Part shown: positions 23,476 through 32,710 of the stretch, in pieces
Numbering within the stretch: position 1 is the stretch's first letter
Layout: each line of letters starts with the position of its first letter
Assembly (NCBI GenBank): GCA_016285615.1
Contig: JAEERB010000008.1
Span: 1 to 35,566, forward strand
From: Bacteroidales bacterium
GTDB lineage: Bacteria > Bacteroidota > Bacteroidia > Bacteroidales > WCHB1-69
Reading direction: 5' to 3'
DNA: 35,566 nucleotides
Notes under the pieces: model-generated
Seen by the model: the letters and a program-made list of their open reading frames with translations, nothing else
Database searches by the model: none
What the model was told of the DNA's origin: nothing
Program-made: the position numbers and the translations under genes

Positions 23476-25548
23476 TTATTTTTCAATTCTAATACGGGCA
23501 TCTACGGCTGTAACGTAGCGAGGATTGCCGAGTAACGGGTTGAGGTCCATCTCCGCAATTTCAGGAGCGGCCTGTACCAATGCGCTCACGCGGGCAATCT
23601 GATCGGCATACAGGTCGATATTGACGGGTTCCTGTCCGCGCACGCCCTGCAAGATCTTGTAACCACGCAGCTTCGTCAGCATCTCCTTGGCCTCGGCAGC
23701 CGTGATAGGTGCTAGCGCGCTCTGCACATCCTTCAGCACCTCAATAAAGATGCCGCCTAAACCGAAGAATACCTGATGTCCAAACTTGTCATCGCGAATA
23801 GCACCGATATAGACATCGATACCTTCCAACATCGGGTACATTTCTACTGCATAAGTGTCCTTGATGGCCATCAAACGGTCGAACTCCTTGCTTACGGTGT
23901 CCAAATCCTTAACATTCAGGGTAACGCCACCTACATCGCTCTTGTGCAGCGGTCCCACCACCTTCATTACCAACGGCACATCCTTGCTGCAACCAACCTC
24001 CTTGGCGAAAGCGAGGGCATCTTCTTTCTTGGAAACCTCCACGGACTTCTTGCGGCTAATGCCAGCAGCATCCAGAAGTTCATTGTAATCAGCGATTTCC
24101 ATATAACCATTACCGCATTTGTCGATGGTTCGGCGGATGCGGGCCACATCGATTTCGGGCTGCTCAACCACTTCGGGCTGCGGTTTTGGAGTATTATAAA
24201 CTTTGCATAATGCCTGACCAAACACGCACTCTTCGGGGAAGTTGATACGATGCTTATTCTGAATGAAATCAGCGATCTCATCTTTCACGTTGATAATAGA
24301 AGGCAGAATGGGGAAAATAGGTTTCTTGCAAGTCTTCATCTTCTGGTCAAGGACTTCATACACCTCCCAGTTGGCGAAAAGACCGGGCGAGCCGAAGATG
24401 ACGCACATACAGTCGATATTGTCGAACTCATTCTCGCAGTAATCGATGATGGTGCCCAGCTGCTCGGCAGTGCCAGTGGCGAGGAAGTCGATGGGGTTGC
24501 CCACAGAAGAGCCACCAAAGAGCTTGGAGAGCAGTTCGTCGGCCTTGGGACCTTCGATATGGGGCACGTCCATACCATTGTCGGACAGCACATCCGTCAA
24601 CATCACGGCAGGACCGCCGGCGTGGGTAATGACGGCCATATTCTTGCCTTTCACTTCAGGATGCATAAAGATGGCGCAAACGGTGGTGAGTTCCTGGCGG
24701 TTATGGCAACGCACGATACCTGCTTTGCGGAAGAGAGCATCAACGGCGGCGTCGTTGGTGGCCAAAGCACCGGTATGCGACGAGGCGGCGCGACTGCCGG
24801 CAGCGGAACCACCCGACTTGATGGCCGCAATCTTGCATCCCTTGTTGATAAGCGAGCGGGAGTGTTTCAGCAACTTCTTCGGGTCACCGATTTTCTCCAT
24901 ATAAAGCATAATGACACGCGACGACTTTTCAGGGTCGAAGGTGGTGTCGAGGTGTTCCAGAACGTCCTCGATACCCATTTGAGCGGAATTGCCGACAGCC
25001 CATACACTGTTGAATGTAAGGCCGTTAGAAATACCATATTCCTTAATAAAAACAGCGGTAGCACCTGAGCCAGTCACAAAATCTACGCCGTGCGGATCGA
25101 GGGTCGGGATGGGGGTGTCAAACGCACCGCAGTAGTTAGTGTTGAGGAAGCCTGTGCAGTTGGGTCCGATAAGAGAGCCGCCCACACTGTTGATAGTATC
25201 GGTAATGTGCTTCTCAAACTCTGCACCTTGCTTGCTCTCTTCACCGAAGCCAGCGGAAACGATGATAAAGCCGCGGGTGTTCTTCTCCTTTGCCAGCACA
25301 TCCACCGTGGCGGGGCAGTACTTGGCAGCAATGGCCAGGATAGCGCAATCCACTTCTGGTAAGTCCTCCACTTTGGCATAGCAGTGAATGCCTTGCACTT
25401 CCGTCTCTTTCGGGTTGACGGCATAAATTTGGCCCTTAAAAGGACTTGACAATAAATTCTTTACAAGTTTTCCACCAGGCTTGTGCACATCGTTCGATGC
25501 TCCCACAATCACAATACTCTTAGGATTTAATAGTTTCTGACTAATCAT
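23476..25548 (-). CDS. acetate/acyl--CoA ligase (ADP-forming), fused alpha-beta type
   Basis: The product has 690 residues from ATG 25548 (MISQKLLNPKSIVIVGASND). The order is a CoA-binding Rossmann domain (about 1-130), a succinyl-CoA-ligase-like domain (about 140-290), a second ligase domain, and a C-terminal ATP-grasp domain (about 470-690). SSHTGALATND carries the phospho-His found in the alpha part of ADP-forming synthetases. It converts an acyl-CoA, ADP and Pi to the acid, CoA and ATP, conserving energy in fermentation. The preferred acyl group cannot be read from sequence. A frame start at 25644 exists, but the -7 box at 25592-25599 lies inside it. First gene of the run with pepP and deoC. 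Confidence 0.92.
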   Translation of the reverse strand: MISQKLLNPKSIVIVGASNDVHKPGGKLVKNLLSSPFKGQIYAVNPKETEVQGIHCYAKVEDLPEVDCAILAIAAKYCPATVDVLAKEKNTRGFIIVSAGFGEESKQGAEFEKHITDTINSVGGSLIGPNCTGFLNTNYCGAFDTPIPTLDPHGVDFVTGSGATAVFIKEYGISNGLTFNSVWAVGNSAQMGIEDVLEHLDTTFDPEKSSRVIMLYMEKIGDPKKLLKHSRSLINKGCKIAAIKSGGSAAGSRAASSHTGALATNDAAVDALFRKAGIVRCHNRQELTTVCAIFMHPEVKGKNMAVITHAGGPAVMLTDVLSDNGMDVPHIEGPKADELLSKLFGGSSVGNPIDFLATGTAEQLGTIIDYCENEFDNIDCMCVIFGSPGLFANWEVYEVLDQKMKTCKKPIFPILPSIINVKDEIADFIQNKHRINFPEECVFGQALCKVYNTPKPQPEVVEQPEIDVARIRRTIDKCGNGYMEIADYNELLDAAGISRKKSVEVSKKEDALAFAKEVGCSKDVPLVMKVVGPLHKSDVGGVTLNVKDLDTVSKEFDRLMAIKDTYAVEMYPMLEGIDVYIGAIRDDKFGHQVFFGLGGIFIEVLKDVQSALAPITAAEAKEMLTKLRGYKILQGVRGQEPVNIDLYADQIARVSALVQAAPEIAEMDLNPLLGNPRYVTAVDARIRIEK

Positions 25549-25591
25549 GATAGTATATGTTTTATTATTAATTTTTCGGATGAATTGCTTG

Positions 25592-25599
25592 CAAAGATA
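25592..25599 (-). promoter_or_regulatory. -7 promoter box (TATCTTTG) for the acyl-CoA ligase-pepP-deoC run
   Basis: Perfect TAnnTTTG on the minus strand. It gives a leader of about 37 bases to ATG 25548 and rules out the start at 25644. Confidence 0.65.
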
Positions 25600-25670
25600 C
25601 GGAATTTTTCGGATGAAAAAACACCTACAGATTGCGTAAATCAATAATTTTGAATAGGGATCTTAGGGGA

Positions 25671-25848
25671 TTTCTTCGGCTGCTAACGCAGCTGAAGAAA
25701 AACAAGCGGTGCCTTCGACAGGCTCAGGCACCGCACGACGAAGTGCAAAACCACCACCGTCGTCATTCCGAGCACGCGCAGCGTGCGAAGGAATCCCAAC
25801 AAATTACTGGTTGTTGTTTTGTGCCGCGTCTTTGACACGGAACCACAA
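25671..25848. repeat. cluster of four imperfect palindromes (REP/BIME-like)
   Basis: No gene lies in 25600-25850. It holds a 13-pair hairpin TTTCTTCGGCTGC/GCAGCTGAAGAAA (25671-25700) and GCGGTGCCT/AGGCACCGC (25706-25734). A third, ATTCC-GCACGC/GCGTGC-GGAAT, spans 25765-25794. The fourth, TTGTG-CCGCGTC/GACACGG-CACAA (25819-25848), ends at the stop codon of the T9SS gene. The second contains CCTTCGACAGGCTCAGG, a widespread intergenic repeat type. The last may act as a terminator for the FISUMP array on the minus strand, although no T-run follows. Confidence 0.7.
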
Positions 25849-25850
25849 CG

Positions 25851-26339
25851 CTACCTCGTTTTTACCACTTTGAAGGTTTTCAGCGTTTGCTGGCCGGCGG
25901 TGACACGCAGGTAATAGGTGCCGGCCGCCAATGCCGACATATCAATGGTGGTTTGCGCACTAGCAACATCCACAGTTTGAATGTATTGGCCATTGGTATT
26001 GTACAATGCAACCCGTAGAGACGCAATGCTGTGCGTCTCTATACCATTAAAGGACAATATCAATTTATCCGTCGTTGGATTGGGATAGACCACGGCATCC
26101 AATGTGATGGAGGGGTAATTGTCCACACCGACGGTTTGTATTTCGTAAGGTTGCTGAACGCCCTCGGTGAGCGATGCGGCAGAGGCCTCGATGCTCTGCA
26201 CGGCCACCTGCCCCACAGTATAACTTACGCTGCCGTTAGAGCCCTGAATATCTCCGCCTGTTGTAACCAAGCCGCTTTGTGCTGCGACAGTAAGGGTGGC
26301 ACAAAAGAATATTGTTATGAAAATGGATTTCTTAAACAT
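25851..26339 (-). CDS. small secreted protein with T9SS type A sorting domain
   Basis: The protein has 162 residues. A Sec signal peptide ends TVAAQ near residue 21. A short conserved module (GGDIQGSNGSVSYTVGQVAVQS...EGVQQPYEI) covers about 25-68. The C-terminal sorting domain covers about 85-162 (VYPNPTTDKLILSF, LYNTNGQYI, LAAGTYYLRV, KTFKVVKTR). The sorting domain routes it through the type IX system to the cell surface. It starts 20 bases after the stop of the last FISUMP gene with no promoter box between, so it is the 3'-most gene of that unit. The function of the middle module is unknown; small proteins of this kind are common beside FISUMP genes in Bacteroidota (from memory). Confidence 0.88.
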   Translation of the reverse strand: MFKKSIFITIFFCATLTVAAQSGLVTTGGDIQGSNGSVSYTVGQVAVQSIEASAASLTEGVQQPYEIQTVGVDNYPSITLDAVVYPNPTTDKLILSFNGIETHSIASLRVALYNTNGQYIQTVDVASAQTTIDMSALAAGTYYLRVTAGQQTLKTFKVVKTR

Positions 26340-26359
26340 AATGAATTGATATTTAATTA

Positions 26360-27652
26360 TTAATCTTTAAGGCAACGGACTGACAAACCATAAGCTTTGT
26401 TTTGTAAGAAGAATCGATTAATTGAACTTGAGTTATACTTAATAGTATAATCATATGCTTGGTTGGTATCATTCTGGGTAGCACTCCAAAAAGAAGCAAA
26501 AACACCAACAGTCGTACCATATGGGTAGTAGTAGCCATCAGGAAAGGCCGAAAAACCAGTAATATCATTACTTTCCTGGTTGCAGCCTACCGTAGCAATA
26601 TCGCTATTATTATTCCAGCCAGTTGTTGAAGCCAACCCTTTAGCAATAAGACCGCGGACAGTCTTACCATAGTTGTAATTTGGTTGCATAATCAAATAAT
26701 TGACTAATTTAATCCACTCCTGGTCGCTGGGCACATGCCACCCATTTGGACAAACACCCTGAACTCCACTGGGCACAGAAGTTGAAGAGAAACAACCACC
26801 CATCACTGCGGGCCAATTATACAGAAAACCATATGTACCGCCATAACAATATGGCGTTGTGGTAGATGAAGAACTGCCTGTAGATATAGCAGTTCCATCA
26901 GCATACCTGCTAGTTTTTAAATTCTCCTTCATCCAGCATTGCTCACCAATTTGCACAGTATTGTATATGTTACTATCCACATCCATTACGGTAGCGACGC
27001 CCTTACAGGGCTTGCCATCATTACCAATATCGCCTTGTCCAGAGCCACCACTTTCGCCAATTTGTTCTTTCAAACTATCTACTGTATTTTGCAACTTGGC
27101 TAATTGTGAAACCAATTGGCAATAAGAAAGATTGTCGCACTCCTTGTTGGAAATATAGCCTGCATCGTTTGTAAACGCACTCACTTCTGTGGGAACTTGC
27201 GGAATTTCAGGTTTGTTACTCAAATCATTATAATCACCGCTAAAAGCGTTGGTGGTGTTGCCAGCGTAGAGGGCGTAGGGTACGCTCAGCAGCTGTTGTG
27301 CGCCTACGAGCGTGTAGTTGCTACCGCCAGTAATGTCGGTTTCGGTTTTAAGGAAATAGGGACCATTGGCCCAATCAATGGCAGCCATATCACCACCGAC
27401 AACGGAGCCTTCGCCAATGGTTAGGGTTAGCAAGCCGTTGGCATTGGTGCTCTGGCGGTGCGTTTCACAATACACGGCCACGCCTTCTGTGCTGTTTTTC
27501 AGTATGCTCACACGCACACCCACAGGCGCATTGCGCACCAGATTACCCGCAGCGTCACGAATCACGCCTTGGTATGAGAATTTCTGTGGAACTTGTGCCA
27601 ACAATATTGTCGTTGCCACTAATAAAGCTAAGGTTGTAAGGATTCTTTTCAT
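26360..27652 (-). CDS. FISUMP-domain surface protein, array member 1 (3'-most)
   Basis: The 430-residue protein starts MKRILTTLALLVATTILLAQ, a Sec signal peptide; an upstream ATG at 27688 would bury it. Residues about 20-150 are a conserved N-terminal domain (FSYQGVIRDAAGNLVRNAPVGVRVSIL). GDYNDLSNKPEIP, a phage-tail-fibre-like motif, follows, and then a short coiled coil (LAKLQNTVDSLKEQI, about 180-200) that suggests oligomers. After a Gly-rich linker comes one FISUMP domain (about 215-430). Its marks are YNTVQIGEQCWMKENLK, YGFLYNW, GVCPNGWHVPSDQEW, FWSAT and SVRCLKD. No T9SS domain or lipobox is present. It is translated 18 bases or more after neighbour 2 with no promoter box. Surface location is inferred. 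Confidence 0.85.
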   Translation of the reverse strand: MKRILTTLALLVATTILLAQVPQKFSYQGVIRDAAGNLVRNAPVGVRVSILKNSTEGVAVYCETHRQSTNANGLLTLTIGEGSVVGGDMAAIDWANGPYFLKTETDITGGSNYTLVGAQQLLSVPYALYAGNTTNAFSGDYNDLSNKPEIPQVPTEVSAFTNDAGYISNKECDNLSYCQLVSQLAKLQNTVDSLKEQIGESGGSGQGDIGNDGKPCKGVATVMDVDSNIYNTVQIGEQCWMKENLKTSRYADGTAISTGSSSSTTTPYCYGGTYGFLYNWPAVMGGCFSSTSVPSGVQGVCPNGWHVPSDQEWIKLVNYLIMQPNYNYGKTVRGLIAKGLASTTGWNNNSDIATVGCNQESNDITGFSAFPDGYYYPYGTTVGVFASFWSATQNDTNQAYDYTIKYNSSSINRFFLQNKAYGLSVRCLKD

Positions 27653-27706
27653 TTTAAGATTTAATTGTGTTTTGTGTTGTTCATTCAATATTTTACTATA
27701 AAAATT

Positions 27707-28987
27707 TTAATCGCGGAGACAACGGACTGAACGATAATAGGCCCTTTGATCTTTCCATTGTGTATGGTCTATAAAACATAAATTAAAAGAATATGGCACT
27801 CTTTGTGAGTCCTTCTCAAATGCTATCGTAGAACTCCAAAAACAGGCATCAAAACCACCAGACTCGTAGCTGTAAGTGGTGCCATTTTGGTACCTGCACC
27901 CAACTGGGAGAGCAGAAAAACCCACTGAATTATAACCAACAGCTTGATTAGCAATAAATAAATTCACATCTTCTGAAAGCAAAGCGTTTGCCATATTTAA
28001 ATATGGGTATTTATTATGTAAATAGTTTGAAAGTTGAATCCATTCTTGTTTACTTGGCACATGCCAACCAATAGGACAAACGCCTTGTACACCGCTTGGA
28101 ATACTATCAGAAGAACAATCTCTTGTTGCAGCATACCAATTGTATAATAAACCACCATTTCTTATTTTATAATTTGGAGAGCAATAATATAAACCAGCAC
28201 CACTATCCAATTTTTTCGTTATAGAAATTCCATCGGCGTACATCGTCGTCCTCAAATTCTCTTTCATCCAACATTGCTCACCAATTTGTACGGTATTATA
28301 TGTATTACCATCTACATCTGTAACAGTTGGCGTGCCTGGACAAGGTTGAGCATCATTACCAACAGGTCCATGACCTGTGCCACCACCTTCCTGCACCTTT
28401 TCTTTTAAACTATCAACAGTGTTTTGCAATTTGGTTAATTGTGAAACCAATTGACAGTATGAAAGATTGTCGCACTCCTTGTTGGAAATATAGCCCGCAT
28501 CGTTTGTAAAAGCACTCACATCTGTGGGTACTTGGGGAATCTCCGGCTTATTGCTCAAATCGTTGTAATCGCCGCTGAAAGCGTTGGTAGTACTGCCAGC
28601 GTAAAGGGCGTAGGGCACGCTCAGCAGTTGTTGGGCGCCTACCAGCGTGTAGTTGCTACCGCCTGTAATGTCGGTCTCAGTTTTAAGAAAATAGGGGCCA
28701 TCGGCCCAATCAATAGCGGCCATCTCGCCTCCGACCACGGTGCCGTTGCCAATGGTTAGGGTTAGCAAGCCGTTGGCATTGGTGGTTTGTCGGTGCGTTT
28801 CACAATACACGGCCACGCCTTCTGTGCTGTTTTTCAGTATGCTCACACGCACACCCACAGGCGCATTGCGCACCAGATTTCCAGCAGCGTCACGGATTAC
28901 GCCTTGGTATGAGAATTTCTGCGGAGCTTGGGCCAACAACATCGTCGTTGCCACTAATAAGGCTAATGTTATAAGGATTTTTTTCAT
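27707..28987 (-). CDS. FISUMP-domain surface protein, array member 2
   Basis: The 426-residue protein has the same layout as member 1: signal peptide, N-terminal domain, NDLSNKP motif, coiled coil ending VDSLKEKVQEGGG, then one FISUMP domain. The first 195 residues are almost identical to members 1 and 3. The FISUMP part differs in most loops, for example CFWSSTIAFEKDSQRVPYS near the end, but keeps the Cys and Trp framework (CWMKENLR, GVCPIGWHVPS, SVRCLRD). Confidence 0.85.
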   Translation of the reverse strand: MKKILITLALLVATTMLLAQAPQKFSYQGVIRDAAGNLVRNAPVGVRVSILKNSTEGVAVYCETHRQTTNANGLLTLTIGNGTVVGGEMAAIDWADGPYFLKTETDITGGSNYTLVGAQQLLSVPYALYAGSTTNAFSGDYNDLSNKPEIPQVPTDVSAFTNDAGYISNKECDNLSYCQLVSQLTKLQNTVDSLKEKVQEGGGTGHGPVGNDAQPCPGTPTVTDVDGNTYNTVQIGEQCWMKENLRTTMYADGISITKKLDSGAGLYYCSPNYKIRNGGLLYNWYAATRDCSSDSIPSGVQGVCPIGWHVPSKQEWIQLSNYLHNKYPYLNMANALLSEDVNLFIANQAVGYNSVGFSALPVGCRYQNGTTYSYESGGFDACFWSSTIAFEKDSQRVPYSFNLCFIDHTQWKDQRAYYRSVRCLRD

Positions 28988-29034
28988 CTTGGTATTTATT
29001 TATTAAGTTTCTCGTTATTCTTAATAATTTTTCT

Positions 29035-30630
29035 CTAATCATGAATACAACGAACAGAATGAGACGACGTCAATGCGACTATCGCCACATTTAAATCCGC
29101 ATTGTTATAACTGAGTGAATATGCATACATCCCCGTTGTGTCCTTTTGAGTTATACTCCAAAAAGAGGCAGAGGCACCCGTGTCAGATCCTTGCCCCGTA
29201 GCTGAGCGATAAGCCGTTGGCAGAGCCGAAAAGCCACTAGTATTTGTACGGTCATCGTTACATCCGTGGGAATAATCATATGCCCAGTGTCCCACCTTCA
29301 TAGACGCTGCGATGCTCTTTTTACCACATAAAAACCGTTCGTTCGAAACCAAATAATCTGATAATTGTTGCCATTCAACACGGCTGGGCATATGCCAACC
29401 ATCAGGACAGACACTTTGTATTTTTACAGAATCATTGATAATTGGCGAATTATAAATTACTGAATTACCAGTATAAATTAAACCATTTGAAGCATTGTTG
29501 GCAGAACTTTCGTTAAAATAAAAGGCGCTTGGTTGTTGAACATCCATTATAACATTTCCATCTGCATAGTGTTCTGCTCGAAGATTTTCTTTCATCCAAC
29601 ACTGTTCCCCTATCTGCACGGTATAATACATATTCCCATCGTAATCGGTCACTTGCGGCACACCTGTACAAGGCCAAGAATCTTTTATGGTTTCTTTTGT
29701 GTCAAACTGTATTACCGCTCCATACGCTACACCTTCACTATTGGAAGCATAAGCTCTTACATAATATGTGCTATTAGGCAACAAATAACCCATCATACAG
29801 GTGTATTCGCCTAACGATTTGTTATCACTCATCACATATTCATCGGCCAAGGTCGGATTAGAATTTGTACTATAACATATGCCGCATTCTGTAATATGAC
29901 TTCTTCCTAAAAACAATATTTCCGATTTTACAAATCTTGTTTGCGTGTCAATTTCGAGAGTATTCACCAACGGCAACAACAATTGCTCAATCTTAGCAGA
30001 ATGAAGACTGTCACTACCATATCCACCACCTTCCTGCACTTTTTCTTTCAAACTATCAACCATATTTTGCAATTTGGTTAATTGTGAAACCAATTGGCAG
30101 TATGAAAGATTGTCGCACTCCTTGTTGGAAATATAGCCAGCATCGTTTGTAAACGCACTTACCTCTGTTGGCACTTCGGGAATCTCGGGTTTGTTACTCA
30201 AATCGTTGTAATCTCCGCTGAAAGCGTTGGTGGTGTTGCCAGCGTAGAGGGCGTAGGGTACGCTCAGCAGTTGCTGGGCACCTACTAACGTATAGTTGCT
30301 ACCGCCTGTAATGTCGGTTTCTGTTTTAAGGAAATAGGGACCATCGGCCCAATCAATGGCGGCCATATCACCACCCACCACGGTACCGTCGCCAATGGTA
30401 AGGGTTAGCAAACCGTTGGCATTGGTGGTTTGTCGGTGCGTTTCGCAATAGACGGCCACGCCTTCTGTGCTGTTTTTCAGCAAGCTCACACGCACACCCA
30501 CAGGCGCATTGCGCACCAGATTTCCAGCAGCATCACGTATCACGCCCTGGTATGAGAATTTTTGCGGGGCTTGGGCCAACAACATCATTGTTGCCACTAA
30601 TAAGGCTAAGGTTGTAAGGATTTTTTTCAT
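29035..30630 (-). CDS. FISUMP-domain surface protein with inserted FN3-like repeat, array member 3
   Basis: The protein has 531 residues. The N-terminal half again matches members 1 and 2 up to the coiled coil (VDSLKEKVQEGGG). Between this stalk and the FISUMP domain it carries one extra module of about 90 residues (about 230-315) with CGICYSTNSNPTLADEY and NSTYYVRAYASNSEGVAYGAVIQF. This module is an FN3-like beta-sandwich of the type repeated in member 5. One FISUMP domain then fills about 320-531, ending SVRCIHD. It shows modular exchange between otherwise parallel genes. Confidence 0.85.
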   Translation of the reverse strand: MKKILTTLALLVATMMLLAQAPQKFSYQGVIRDAAGNLVRNAPVGVRVSLLKNSTEGVAVYCETHRQTTNANGLLTLTIGDGTVVGGDMAAIDWADGPYFLKTETDITGGSNYTLVGAQQLLSVPYALYAGNTTNAFSGDYNDLSNKPEIPEVPTEVSAFTNDAGYISNKECDNLSYCQLVSQLTKLQNMVDSLKEKVQEGGGYGSDSLHSAKIEQLLLPLVNTLEIDTQTRFVKSEILFLGRSHITECGICYSTNSNPTLADEYVMSDNKSLGEYTCMMGYLLPNSTYYVRAYASNSEGVAYGAVIQFDTKETIKDSWPCTGVPQVTDYDGNMYYTVQIGEQCWMKENLRAEHYADGNVIMDVQQPSAFYFNESSANNASNGLIYTGNSVIYNSPIINDSVKIQSVCPDGWHMPSRVEWQQLSDYLVSNERFLCGKKSIAASMKVGHWAYDYSHGCNDDRTNTSGFSALPTAYRSATGQGSDTGASASFWSITQKDTTGMYAYSLSYNNADLNVAIVALTSSHSVRCIHD

Positions 30631-30685
30631 TTGGATTGGTTATTGATGTTAAATAAAATTTTGCATTATAGTTAAAGCGCATATT
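30631..30685 (-). repeat. duplicated intergenic spacer, copy A
   Basis: This 55-base gap matches 32657-32710 at most positions, including TTATTGATGTTAA and TTGCATTATAGTTAAAGCGC. No TAnnTTTG box is present, so it is a duplication footprint rather than a repeated promoter. Confidence 0.8.
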
Positions 30686-32656
30686 TTAATCGCGGAGGCA
30701 ACGAACGGAATGGCCCCCAAGTTCGTCATAGTTAGTATAATTATAACCTACATCTGGCAGACTGTTAAAGATAAATATTACATATGCATCATACATGTCT
30801 TTATCATATTCTGTTGAACTCCAAAAACCAGCCGATTTGCCAAAAGACTTGTACCTTCCATCCATTCCTTCATAGTACCCCGTAGGAAGAGCTGAAAAAC
30901 CTGTAGCATTATTACTACTCGGATTTGTGCCCACATCACACCCTGCATTACCACCTTCCCAATCCAATGTTGAAGCTAAGGATTGAGCAATATAGTTATT
31001 ACCTCCTGAAACACAGAGATATTTATTTTGGCCGCTTACATAATCTGTTAATTGTCTCCATTCTGCTTCACTCGGCACATGCCACCCCGTGGGGCAAACA
31101 CCTTGAACGCCGCTGGGGTTAGCACTGCTGGAAGATGCGTTGCGCATCACCGCCTTCCAGTTGTACAATAGACCATAGCTATCTTTGGTGGAAGAATCAT
31201 TATTTGGATAATACCAATACGCTGCTGTACTGGAAGTAGAACTACCTCGATCTATACCCGTTCTATCGGCGTATTTGGTGGTACGCAAATTCTCCTTCAT
31301 CCAACACTGGTTGCCAATTTGAACGGTATTGTATGTGTTGCCATCTACATCCTTTACAGTACCACATGCTTCTCCATCCGTATGTTCTTCGTTTTTGAGA
31401 CAACGAACGGAAAAGCAATTGCTCGTAGGAGCTTCATTCTTATTCACTGTGGTTCCACTATAACTGAACCATCGATAATATACTTTATCTGTATTTAGGC
31501 TAGTTGTACTCCAAAAGTGGACTCTAGAACCGAAATTGCTGTAACCATCATGCCAACTACCAGCAGGGAATGCACAAAAACCCGTAACATTATTGGTATG
31601 AGACACATAACCCGGTGTTCCACTTACACTGCTCACTTCCCATCCTGATGAAGAAGCTAAGGCTTTTGTAATACTACTATTTTGGATATTACCTGTTTCT
31701 ATTTGATATTCAACATAATTCAACAACTCTTGCCACTCGTTATCACTCGGAACGTGCCATCCAATAGGACAAATGCCCAACATCGCATCTGACCAAAAAT
31801 ACAAATACCCATAAGAAGCCACATTGCTTTCTTGACCATTTGGAGCAAAAATATTTTCAATATCTGTACCATCCGTATGTTTAGTAGTTCTCAAATTTTC
31901 TTTCATCCAACACTGTTCACCAATTTGTACAGTATTATAGGTATTGCCATCCACATCTGTTATTGTTGCCATTCCCTTACATGGTTTACCGTCATTATTA
32001 TTTCCGCCTTGTCCTGAGCCACCTCCTTCGCCAATCTGCTCCTTCAAACTATCTATCTGCTGCTGCATTGCGTCCAATCGGGCGGCAAGGTTGGCCTCCG
32101 TCAAATATTTTGCGTCGTTCTCAAAAGCAGAAACTTTTGTCGGTTTGTTTAAAATTTCGGCTACGCCTTCGGTGGCTTTCCAGTCAGCATTTACTTGGGC
32201 GGCGGGAATCTCGGGCTTATTACTCAAATCGTTGTAATCGCCGCTAAAACCGTTGGTGGTGGTGCCGGCGTAGAGGGCGTAGGGCACGCTCAATAGCTGT
32301 TGGGCACCTACCAGCGTGTAGTTGCTACCGCCAGTAATGTCGGTCTCTGTTTTGAGAAAATAGGGACCATCGGCCCAATCAATGGCAGCCATATCGCCAC
32401 CCACTACGGTGCCGTCACCAATGGTAAGGGTTAGCAGGCCGTTGGCATTGGTGCTCTGGCGGTGCGTTTCGCAATATACAGCCACACCGTCAGCACTGGC
32501 TTTCAGCAAGCTAACACGCACACCCACAGGCGCATTGCGCACCAAATTGCCCGCAGCGTCGCGTATCACGCCTTGGTAGGAGAATTTTTGCGGTACTTGC
32601 GCCAACAGAACCGTCGTTGCTACTAATAAAGCTAAAGTTGTAAGGATTTTTTTCAT
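30686..32656 (-). CDS. FISUMP-domain surface protein with two FISUMP domains, array member 4
   Basis: The protein has 656 residues. The signal peptide and N-terminal domain are as in the others, but the linker differs: PAAQVNADWKATEGVAEILNKP and LTEANLAARLDAMQQQIDSLKEQIGE, a longer coiled coil. FISUMP copy 1 covers about 225-420 (ends FSVRCLKN) and copy 2 about 430-656 (ends HSVRCLRD). The two copies are joined directly by ACGTVKDVDGNTYNTVQIGNQCW. The 54-base gap upstream of this gene and the 55-base gap after it are near-copies of each other, evidence for tandem duplication. Confidence 0.87.
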   Translation of the reverse strand: MKKILTTLALLVATTVLLAQVPQKFSYQGVIRDAAGNLVRNAPVGVRVSLLKASADGVAVYCETHRQSTNANGLLTLTIGDGTVVGGDMAAIDWADGPYFLKTETDITGGSNYTLVGAQQLLSVPYALYAGTTTNGFSGDYNDLSNKPEIPAAQVNADWKATEGVAEILNKPTKVSAFENDAKYLTEANLAARLDAMQQQIDSLKEQIGEGGGSGQGGNNNDGKPCKGMATITDVDGNTYNTVQIGEQCWMKENLRTTKHTDGTDIENIFAPNGQESNVASYGYLYFWSDAMLGICPIGWHVPSDNEWQELLNYVEYQIETGNIQNSSITKALASSSGWEVSSVSGTPGYVSHTNNVTGFCAFPAGSWHDGYSNFGSRVHFWSTTSLNTDKVYYRWFSYSGTTVNKNEAPTSNCFSVRCLKNEEHTDGEACGTVKDVDGNTYNTVQIGNQCWMKENLRTTKYADRTGIDRGSSTSSTAAYWYYPNNDSSTKDSYGLLYNWKAVMRNASSSSANPSGVQGVCPTGWHVPSEAEWRQLTDYVSGQNKYLCVSGGNNYIAQSLASTLDWEGGNAGCDVGTNPSSNNATGFSALPTGYYEGMDGRYKSFGKSAGFWSSTEYDKDMYDAYVIFIFNSLPDVGYNYTNYDELGGHSVRCLRD

Positions 32657-32710
32657 TTGGGTTTGTTATTGATGTTAATTAAAATTTGCATTATAGTTAA
32701 AGCGCGTATT
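32657..32710 (-). repeat. duplicated intergenic spacer, copy B
   Basis: Near-copy of 30631-30685, between array members 5 and 4. The shared blocks are TTATTGATGTTAA and TTGCATTATAGTTAAAGCGC. Confidence 0.8.

Noticed and set aside
24250..25068. 272-codon plus-strand frame
   Set aside because: Antisense to the ADP-forming acyl-CoA ligase, which is clearly the real gene.
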